Shown: one piece after another, positions 14,439-19,660 of the stretch
How the letters are laid out: each line of letters opens with the position of its first letter
Position numbering within the stretch: position 1 is the first letter of the stretch
Assembly: GCA_963205035.1 (NCBI GenBank)
Contig: CAUJII010000069.1
Location: 1-19,660, forward strand
Direction of reading: 5' to 3'
Length of the DNA stretch: 19,660 nt
DNA from: Spirochaetota bacterium
Lineage (GTDB): Bacteria; Spirochaetota; Leptospiria; Turneriellales; Turneriellaceae
Position numbers and translations under genes: made by a program
The notes under the pieces: generated by a model
The model's input: the letters and a program-made list of their open reading frames with translations, nothing else
Told to the model about the DNA's origin: nothing
The model's database searches: none

Positions 14439-15685
14439 AAGTCAAAAACAGGATGCACGCTTTCTTCGACGCTTTCTCCTTTAAGGAGTCTCTTGCAGAC
14501 AATTTTACCCGTCTCGACACCCGGTTGGTCAAACGGATTTACCTCCCACAAGTAGCCTAAGTAACTCACGACGTGCATCCAAAAACACATGAAGCGCGCA
14601 ATGCGCACTTCTGAAAGATCGTTGAGGAGAAATTCACCCACCGGCCGCTCTCTCGCGGTGAGTGCGGCTTCGATGCTCTTCATCTGCGCTGTCAAAACTT
14701 GCCCTAAAGATTTATCGACAAAGTCCCCTCGCACTTCATTGGGGATAAGACTGTCGCGTGAGCCATAACTTTCTGTGTCGATGAAACAATGTAAGTGTTG
14801 GTTGGACGCTTCCATGAAATATTGCAAGAGCGAGTGTTGGTCTTCAGGGCCTTGTACGACAAGAGGCATCGCAGCAATGTGAGCTTTCTTACCCAGAGAC
14901 TCCGCCCAAAGCTGCACAAGCCAACGGCCCCAGTCGACTAAATCGGCGGCGTAAACCCAAAAGGCGACGCCTGTGAAGCGCGCAGCAAAAAGATTGTAAA
15001 AGTGTATAGCCGCTTGTTTCGCCACATTCTCGGCTACGGGGATTGCAATCTCCCATTCTGCGTTGGCCTCTTCAAAAGAGGTGAGAAATGCCTTCACGTT
15101 GTAATCGAGAAAGAGAGCCGGCATCACTCCCACAGGAGAGACAACGCTGAACCGCCCGCCCAACGCTTTCGGAATCAAGAACGTGTTTGCTTTTTTCGCC
15201 CCCATGTCTTCGATGGCCTTGGGTTCGCTGGTCACGAAGTATTCACGTACTCCCGGAAAAAATTGGCGGAAGAGGGCGAGGTTCGCACGCGTTTCGAGTG
15301 TCGTTCCCGACTTAGAGACTACCAGTACCGCAGCGCGTTTGTTCTCTGCCCAAAACGCAATGCGCTGCAAACTCTTCGGATGGGGGCCCTCCCAAAAAAC
15401 GAGACGGCCGGTGACGGGAGCTATAAGCGATTTGAGAGCGATCCCGCCCAGGGACGACCCCCCGATGCCAATCACGATGAGGGTTTCGATATCCGCCTGG
15501 CGCAATTCTGCCGCCCACTTTTCCAGAGGTGCTAGATCCCCCGCTCTCATAAAATCGGTTGAAAATGCCGCAGGCCATTTCTTCGCTCCGGCGTGCATGA
15601 GAGAATCAAATTCTTGCGCCCTCTGGAGCGATTGCCAATTCATCCAAAACCGGTTTGCTGAAAAACGTATGTGCGCTGATGCCAT
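14435..15685 (-). CDS. pgi: Glucose-6-phosphate isomerase
   Basis: A 416-residue PGI, which interconverts glucose 6-phosphate and fructose 6-phosphate. Sugar-phosphate binding motifs are GIGGSSLGG at 73-81 and SKSGTTLET at 124-132. Further family signatures are GGRFSVVSPVG at 176-186, WAESLGK with the catalytic Glu at about 262, QGPEDQHSLLQ with His284, and NPFDQPGVETGK with the catalytic Lys at about 394. It is at the short end of the family, closer to the roughly 450-residue bacterial type than to the 550-residue E. coli type. The ATG at 15685 lacks an obvious Shine-Dalgarno sequence; Met15 is an alternative. It is co-directional and overlapping with the GDPD gene. Confidence 0.96.
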   Translation of the reverse strand: MASAHIRFSANRFWMNWQSLQRAQEFDSLMHAGAKKWPAAFSTDFMRAGDLAPLEKWAAELRQADIETLIVIGIGGSSLGGIALKSLIAPVTGRLVFWEGPHPKSLQRIAFWAENKRAAVLVVSKSGTTLETRANLALFRQFFPGVREYFVTSEPKAIEDMGAKKANTFLIPKALGGRFSVVSPVGVMPALFLDYNVKAFLTSFEEANAEWEIAIPVAENVAKQAAIHFYNLFAARFTGVAFWVYAADLVDWGRWLVQLWAESLGKKAHIAAMPLVVQGPEDQHSLLQYFMEASNQHLHCFIDTESYGSRDSLIPNEVRGDFVDKSLGQVLTAQMKSIEAALTARERPVGEFLLNDLSEVRIARFMCFWMHVVSYLGYLWEVNPFDQPGVETGKIVCKRLLKGESVEESVHPVFDL

Positions 15686-15757
15686 GGCGAAACTTCGGGC
15701 GTGGTAGAGGCTTTGTAAAGGATATTACGCAGAGTATCTCTTCATGAAGTTGGTACC

Positions 15758-16516
15758 ATGCTTGCGTTTGACTATTATCCTTCAGAAAGTGAGAAGACGA
15801 TTGTGATGCTCCATGGCCTTTTTGGCTCCGCCAGGAACTTCGCAACTCTTGCGACAGAGCTTTCCGTAAACGCCCGCGTCTTTGCGTACGATGCACGTAA
15901 CCATGGGAGATCCCCGCATTTTCGGACGCATAATCTGTCGGATTTAACCCGTGATCTTGACGAATTCCTGTCAGAGCATAGTATCCAAACCCCAATCCTC
16001 TTAGGGCATTCGATGGGTGGACTAACTATTATGGACTTTGCCAGACTCCATCCGCAAAAGGTGAAAGCGCTCATCGTTCTCGATATTGCCCCCCGAGCAT
16101 ACCCCCCTGCGCACGACGGCGAGATAAAAGCACAAAAACTCGAGGTCTCGCAGTTCTCTTCACGCCATGAAATTGACGCCGCTATGCAACCTTACGTCAA
16201 GAGCCCGATGGTGCGGCAATTCCTACAGATGAATTTGGAGCGCGATAAGACCGGCCATTTTCGTTGGGCGAATCATATCGAGGCGATTGAGAACTCCTAC
16301 GAGAGGACAGAATTAGCCCCCTTCGACGGCGTTCTCTTCGAAGGGCCCGTCCTTTGTGTCCGTGGCCTACGTTCCCGTTTTATCTGCGACAGCGATGTCA
16401 CACTTCTTCACCGAGCATTCCCACACCTCGAACTCGAAGAATGGGATGCCGAACACTGGCTCCATTACACGCACAAGGACGCTCTGAGAGAGAGGATTTT
16501 TAAGTTTTTGGGATGA
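15758..16516 (+). CDS. Alpha/beta hydrolase (YbfF-like esterase)
   Basis: A 252-residue single-domain alpha/beta hydrolase. HGLFGS at 19-24 forms the oxyanion side, YDARNHGRS follows at 44-52, the nucleophile elbow is GHSMGG with Ser85, and the catalytic His is in the AEHWLHY segment near 232. The order and length fit the YbfF/proline-iminopeptidase-like esterase group; the acyl substrate is unknown. The ATG at 15758 is the only plausible start. Its stop codon overlaps the start of the UPF0102 gene (ATGA, 16513-16516). It diverges from pgi across 72 bases, which contain a perfect 10-base palindrome CTTCATGAAG (15740-15749). Confidence 0.9.
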   Translation: MLAFDYYPSESEKTIVMLHGLFGSARNFATLATELSVNARVFAYDARNHGRSPHFRTHNLSDLTRDLDEFLSEHSIQTPILLGHSMGGLTIMDFARLHPQKVKALIVLDIAPRAYPPAHDGEIKAQKLEVSQFSSRHEIDAAMQPYVKSPMVRQFLQMNLERDKTGHFRWANHIEAIENSYERTELAPFDGVLFEGPVLCVRGLRSRFICDSDVTLLHRAFPHLELEEWDAEHWLHYTHKDALRERIFKFLG

Positions 16517-16848
16517 TGCCGCTCAAGGGGTTCACCAACGCAGAAGAGGATCTCGCCGTGCGCTTCGTGCGCCTTGCGGGGTTTACTGTGCTCAACCGCA
16601 ACACCCGCCGTTTTGGCGCGGAGCTCGATATTCTGGCGACTAACTATGCGCGGAATGAATACGTAATCTTTGAGGTCAAGAGGCGGCACTCCGAAGACTA
16701 CCCGGCTCTTTCGGTGCAACAGCGGCGTCGGCTCGAAGATGCGGCCCTTGCGATGCAAGCCAGCGCAGGTAAATTCCTTTCTGTCTCGCTTTGCCTCTTG
16801 GTCGTCGATTGTGAGAGCGAAGCAGTAATAGTTACTCCAATTTTCTGA
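16513..16848 (+). CDS. UPF0102/YraN-family endonuclease-like protein
   Basis: A 111-residue protein of the UPF0102 (YraN) family. It has the family layout: an N-terminal helix with EEDLAVRFVRLAGFTVLNRNTR, then FGAELDILA (Asp39), then YVIFEVKRR (Glu54, Lys56). Together these form a restriction-endonuclease-like D...ExK site. The family is widespread and its cellular role is poorly defined. Translation is coupled to the preceding hydrolase by a 4-base overlap. The last codons contain a copy of the dispersed motif (AATAGTTACTCC, 16827-16838), encoding Ile-Val-Thr-Pro. Confidence 0.88.
   Translation: MMPLKGFTNAEEDLAVRFVRLAGFTVLNRNTRRFGAELDILATNYARNEYVIFEVKRRHSEDYPALSVQQRRRLEDAALAMQASAGKFLSVSLCLLVVDCESEAVIVTPIF
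16827..16838. repeat. Single copy of the GAGTAACTATTC motif at a gene end
   Basis: AATAGTTACTCC matches 11 of the 12 core bases (GAATAGTTACTC, complement of the array core) plus the flanking C seen at 10398. It lies 10 bases before the end of the UPF0102 gene and in the same reading frame (ATA GTT ACT CC) as the copy in the acidic-protein gene. Confidence 0.6.
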
Positions 16849-17055
16849 ATTCATAGATCTTCCGGTGGGATTGGCAGTTTTGCGACTAACTGTTCGATGA
16901 GAGCAGCGGGCCACTCCGAAATGGCCTGGACTAACTATTTTTTTCCAAGATTTACACTTTTTTTCAAAAATATGAGAAAAAAACACACTTTCTGGGTATT
17001 TAATATATAGAGGGGCAATCTCGAAAGCCAGATTGTAACACCTCAAGGAGAAAAT
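16849..17055 (+). promoter_or_regulatory. AT-rich spacer with a hairpin and Shine-Dalgarno sequence before the DUF1564-like gene
   Basis: The first half holds GGCCA-(8)-TGGCC (16909-16926), followed 11 bases later by T7 (16938-16944): a poor intrinsic terminator for the hydrolase-UPF0102 pair. The second half is strongly AT-rich with TTTACA (16951-16956) and TAATATATAG (17001-17010) as possible promoter elements, though their spacing is not canonical. AAGGAG (17045-17050) is a good Shine-Dalgarno sequence 5 bases before ATG 17056. Two variants of the dispersed motif occur here: GCGACTAACTGTTCG (16882-16896) and GGACTAACTATT (16928-16939). Confidence 0.5.
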
Positions 17056-17508
17056 ATGCAAGATAGACCATTAGTGACGAGTGTCAGTTTACCCAAGAAA
17101 GAGGCGGAACAATGGCGCGGGAAGCGAGCAGAGATTATGCAATTCTCGGAGCGGTATCTCAGAATTCAGATGCGTCACGAGATTAGGCGTGCCGTGACAC
17201 GCAAATATAATCGGCAGAAGGATGTTGAATTTACGGTTGTGACGACGCGTTTCTTGCCGACGGAGTATGACACTCTCCACTTTGTTGCTGCATCGCTGCG
17301 AGTGAGCGTGTCGCTCCTCATCTATGGTCTTATCAGGTTATGGGAAAAACCTTCGCGGCGTGCGCTCCGACGTTTCTTCTCGATTAACTATTCGATGGAT
17401 TCGATGGAATGGACGCCAGAAGCAGGTTTTGTAGAGGAAATAATTACTTTTTGGGCTGTGGAAAACCCAGGCGATCCACCACCCACCGAAGCGCTGCTTC
17501 CCGCGTAG
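17056..17508 (+). CDS. Small basic protein, DUF1564-like
   Basis: A 150-residue cytoplasmic protein with no enzyme motif. A basic central part (RYLRIQMRHEIRRAVTRKYNRQ) is followed by a helix pair (LPTEYDTLHFVAASLRVSVSLLIYGLIRLWE, about 83-114) that resembles a DNA-binding or dimerisation module. The layout, with a basic RKY segment and then a late VS-x-x-LLI-x-GLI helix, reminds me of DUF1564, a family expanded in Leptospira and of unknown function; I cannot confirm this without a profile search. The start is well supported by AAGGAG 5 bases upstream. It is a single gene with its own AT-rich upstream region, converging on gltA, consistent with a mobile or lineage-specific gene. Confidence 0.6.
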   Translation: MQDRPLVTSVSLPKKEAEQWRGKRAEIMQFSERYLRIQMRHEIRRAVTRKYNRQKDVEFTVVTTRFLPTEYDTLHFVAASLRVSVSLLIYGLIRLWEKPSRRALRRFFSINYSMDSMEWTPEAGFVEEIITFWAVENPGDPPPTEALLPA

Positions 17509-17511
17509 CCG

Positions 17512-17540
17512 GTAGCCGAATAGTTACTCTTATCGGCTAC
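17512..17540. terminator. Stem-loop between convergent genes, with the dispersed motif in the loop
   Basis: GTAGCCGA (17512-17519) and TCGGCTAC (17533-17540) form a perfect 8-base stem with a 13-base loop. The 12-base motif GAATAGTTACTC (17518-17529) begins in the stem and fills most of the loop. The structure sits 4 bases after the DUF1564-like gene stop and includes the gltA stop codon, so it could act at both 3' ends. No T-tract follows in either direction, so termination would not be classical. Confidence 0.55.
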
Positions 17541-18648
17541 TGATTGAGGTGTATTTGCGGTTCGACTTCCCTACATACACACTGCGTGGACGGATGAGCT
17601 TATTCGCATTCCGCTGTTCGGCGATGTGAGCGAGATACCCCGGCGTTCGCGCAAGCGCGAAAACGCACGTGAAGAGCTTCGCGCTTAAGCCCAAGAGATA
17701 GAACGCGAGCCCAGAATAGAAATCGACGTTCGCATAGAGACCTTTTTCTTTCAGCATAATCTCTTCTGTGCGCAACGCTACGCGGATGAGTTCCATTTCG
17801 TTCTTCTTTTCGGCGAGTGAGGTACACATTTTCCGTAGAACGGGAACGCGCGGGTCGCCATTTTTGTAAACGCGGTGACCGAAGCCCATTATAATCTCTT
17901 TTGCTTTGAGTCGTGGGAGTAAGTATTCATCGACCCGAGTAACTGTTCCCATGGTGAGGAGCATTTCGAGCGAGCGCTGGTTGGCTCCGCCGTGCAGGTC
18001 ACCTTGGAGCGTGCTAATGGCTGCCACAAGACACGAGTAAGTATCCGCACGGGTGGCGGCACTGATGCGCGCTGCGAACGCCGACGCGTTGAGTTCGTGC
18101 TCCGCGTACAGAATGAGCGTCGTATCCAGAAGATGCGCGGTTTCTCTGTCTGGCTCTTCGCCATAAAGGCAGTGCAAAAAATTTGCGGCGATGCCGAGGT
18201 CGGGGTTTGAGGCAACGATTGAACGCGCATCGTGGTGGCGTGCGATGGCTGCAACGATCAGCGGAATTTTCGCCAAGAGACGCAAGCCCCTTCGATAGCG
18301 TGCGGGGATAGAGTGGTCGTCGTGCTCGGGGTCGTGGAGCCCCAAAGAAGAAACCAAGGTGCGCAGAATTGCCATCGGGTTCGCTTCACGCGGCACGTGT
18401 GTTATGTGTTCGACAATTTCGCGGGGGAGTGAATACTCTGCTTTGAGCGCCGCGAGAAAGTCTTTGAACTCGTGCGGAGAAGGTAGCGCGTCGTTCAAGA
18501 GCAAGTAAGAAACTTCTTCAATGCTTGAATGTTCTGCAAGGTCGTTTATGTCAAACCCGCGATAAGAAAGCTTACCTTGATCGATTTCGCAAATCGAAGA
18601 TTCGAGAGCTTTGATATCGGCAAGACCGGCATGAGAATCGATGGACAT
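17530..18648 (-). CDS. gltA: Citrate synthase
   Basis: A 372-residue citrate synthase of the short bacterial type, condensing acetyl-CoA and oxaloacetate into citrate at the entry of the TCA cycle. Family signatures are LSYRGFDINDLAEHS near the N-terminus, AEHELNASAFAAR with His184, GDLHGGAN with His219, GFGHRVYKNGDPR with catalytic His258, and NVDFYSG with catalytic Asp309. The C-terminal RPRSVYVG contributes the substrate-binding arginine. A 2-methylcitrate synthase cannot be excluded from motifs alone, but no prp genes are nearby. Upstream of ATG 18648 the message can form CTTCT-CTT-AGAAG (18656-18668), which would include the only Shine-Dalgarno-like AGAAG. Near-copies of the dispersed motif occur inside the gene at 17916, 17937 and 18035. 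Confidence 0.95.
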   Translation of the reverse strand: MSIDSHAGLADIKALESSICEIDQGKLSYRGFDINDLAEHSSIEEVSYLLLNDALPSPHEFKDFLAALKAEYSLPREIVEHITHVPREANPMAILRTLVSSLGLHDPEHDDHSIPARYRRGLRLLAKIPLIVAAIARHHDARSIVASNPDLGIAANFLHCLYGEEPDRETAHLLDTTLILYAEHELNASAFAARISAATRADTYSCLVAAISTLQGDLHGGANQRSLEMLLTMGTVTRVDEYLLPRLKAKEIIMGFGHRVYKNGDPRVPVLRKMCTSLAEKKNEMELIRVALRTEEIMLKEKGLYANVDFYSGLAFYLLGLSAKLFTCVFALARTPGYLAHIAEQRNANKLIRPRSVYVGKSNRKYTSISSR

Positions 18649-18731
18649 ACTTACTTCTAAGAGAAGGCTTTAGAGTGGCAAGTCTTATATTGTCGCTCGA
18701 CGCACTGTCGCTGACGTAAAGCTCTCCCACA

Positions 18732-19660
18732 ATGCACATTTTTATTCGTCAAGGCTACTTTGCACTCTCCGCTTGTCTTCTGTTGGGGTTGTTTACATTT
18801 CCTGCACAAAGCGCTCCGGTGCAGAGTGATGTCTTGCAAACAGACCGCATGATCCATACGCCGAATCTTCCACAAAAATCCGTCGCCACCTCGGACGACT
18901 CGACGAGTCTCTATTTCAATCCCGCAGGCCTGGGGTACCACGCGCTCCAGTTGGGATATTTCTACGGCAGAAACCAGCAGAACCGCCTCGACGATCACAT
19001 GGTATTCTTAAATCTTTTGGGGGTTGCGTTCTCGACGCAGTGGCGGCTTGGCGATACTCCTGACTATGCGCGGCGCTATACAGCGGGCATGGGAATTATC
19101 AATACCCGTTTTTTTGCCATGGGCGCAACGTATTCTTGGTATGACTCCTCCTATGCATATCTCGACCGATATAACCAATGGGATTTAGGCTTCTTATTCC
19201 GCCCTTGGCGGCGGCTTTCGATAGGCGCCGTAGGCCGCTCGCTCAACAAACCTTTTTTTCAGGGGCAAATCCTCCAAACAAATTGGGATTTAGGAATTGG
19301 CATCCGCCCGCTTCCAACGAGGTACTTAGAGAACCTGACGCTCTCTGTCGATGTCAACGTCGACGATTCGTCGGTGTGGAAGAAGGTGAGTCCAAAATTT
19401 CTCGTGGAAGCATCGCTTTGGCCGGGGAACACTCTTTATGGCGGATATTCCAACGCAACGGGGGCATTTTTTGGCTTACGATTTGCACAATACATCACGC
19501 AGCTATCATTCCAAGCGAGCACTCCGACAGACGCGGGGTCGTTCTTAGGCGCAGGTATTCTCATTGGACGTGAGAGATATAAAACCGGGATTTCAACCCT
19601 GAGCCGCTTTCTGGAAATCCGCCTCGACGACGCATTCCCCGAGCGTAAAAAAGAAGGCTC
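18732..19660 (+). CDS. Secreted outer-membrane-type beta-barrel protein, 3' end beyond window (possibly SppA-like)
   Basis: An open frame from ATG 18732 to the window edge, 309 complete codons without a stop. Residues 1-28 are a signal peptide (basic IRQ, then FALSACLLLGLFTF, with cleavage near AQSA). The mature part has SLYFNPAGLGY (about 59-69), the phrase typical of PorV/FadL-like barrels, followed by alternating aromatic/glycine strands (LQLGYFYG, AGMGIINTRFFAMGATYSW, WDLGIGIRP, GAGILIG). It then changes character near the edge (SRFLEIRLDDAFPERKKEG). Some bacteria carry such a barrel-like region ahead of a signal-peptide-peptidase (SppA) protease domain, and the ending fits that idea, but the protease part is not in view. 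It diverges from gltA across 83 bases. Confidence 0.75.
   Translation, partial: MHIFIRQGYFALSACLLLGLFTFPAQSAPVQSDVLQTDRMIHTPNLPQKSVATSDDSTSLYFNPAGLGYHALQLGYFYGRNQQNRLDDHMVFLNLLGVAFSTQWRLGDTPDYARRYTAGMGIINTRFFAMGATYSWYDSSYAYLDRYNQWDLGFLFRPWRRLSIGAVGRSLNKPFFQGQILQTNWDLGIGIRPLPTRYLENLTLSVDVNVDDSSVWKKVSPKFLVEASLWPGNTLYGGYSNATGAFFGLRFAQYITQLSFQASTPTDAGSFLGAGILIGRERYKTGISTLSRFLEIRLDDAFPERKKEG

Noticed and set aside
15002..15707. Two long plus-strand open frames opposite pgi
   Set aside because: pgi has all its catalytic motifs on the minus strand; the opposite frames show no domain and no ribosome-binding site.
15740..15749. Perfect palindrome CTTCATGAAG between pgi and the hydrolase as an operator
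   Set aside because: A 10-base palindrome is expected by chance in a window this size, and there is no second copy to support it.
16465..17061. A 198-codon minus-strand frame across the UPF0102 gene and the AT-rich spacer
   Set aside because: It runs antisense through a recognisable gene and through spacer sequence, and no part of it resembles a known family.
17976..17999. GDLHGGAN instead of GPLHGGAN in citrate synthase as a defect
   Set aside because: The catalytic His is kept and this position varies in the family; the other active-site residues are intact.
18657..18998. A 113-codon minus-strand frame upstream of gltA
   Set aside because: It lies opposite the signal peptide and barrel start of the right-edge gene, which is far better supported.

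Overview
The window reads as a chromosomal segment of a spirochaete, probably in or near the Leptospiraceae (a Turneriella-like organism is my best guess). This rests on protein character, not on a database match: a small DUF1564-like protein of a kind I associate with Leptospira, an acidic protein with iterated LSxEELDGIL motifs, several soluble GAF-domain sensors and an outer-membrane-type barrel at the right edge. The base composition is balanced and the genes are dense on both strands. I see no rRNA, tRNA, CRISPR, phage or insertion sequence, and no gene-free stretch longer than about 250 bases.

Layout. 17-2826: a PfkB-family kinase, converging on a GAF-alpha/beta hydrolase fusion. 2955-4900: infC, without rpmI-rplT behind it, then cinA. 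4985-5673: a vapBC-type toxin-antitoxin pair with a 4-base overlap. 5674-6652: a leader with unusual self-complementarity, a FabG-like reductase and a clear bidirectional terminator. 6665-7093: a DoxX-family membrane protein. 7154-13272: a signalling block with a GAF-GAF-degenerate GGDEF protein and an acidic seven-motif protein on the minus strand, diverging from a TPR protein and a soluble GAF histidine kinase on the plus strand. 13267-13480: a tandem array of a 37-39 base unit lying across the kinase stop codon. 13518-15685: a GDPD-family phosphodiesterase overlapping pgi by 4 bases. 15758-16848: an alpha/beta hydrolase overlapping a YraN/UPF0102 gene by 4 bases. 17056-17508: a small DUF1564-like gene behind an AT-rich spacer. 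17530-18648: citrate synthase. 18732 to the edge: a secreted barrel-type protein, possibly the N-terminal part of an SppA-like protein.

Metabolic genes (pgi, gltA, fabG-like, pfkB-like) are mixed with sensors. The sensory theme is strong: GAF domains occur in the hydrolase fusion, in the minus-strand GAF protein and in the kinase, and the GAF domains of the first two share a GxRYAV...FNAD signature. The acidic motif protein and the GAF/GGDEF-like protein are 6 bases apart and look co-translated, so a scaffold-sensor pair is the most attractive functional hypothesis here.

The most unusual DNA-level signal is a 12-base near-palindrome, GAGTAACTATTC. It is iterated in the tandem array and also appears as exact or near-exact single copies scattered from about 10.4 to 18.0 kb, often within a few bases of gene ends. 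The array itself looks like an amplification of the 3' end of the histidine kinase gene.
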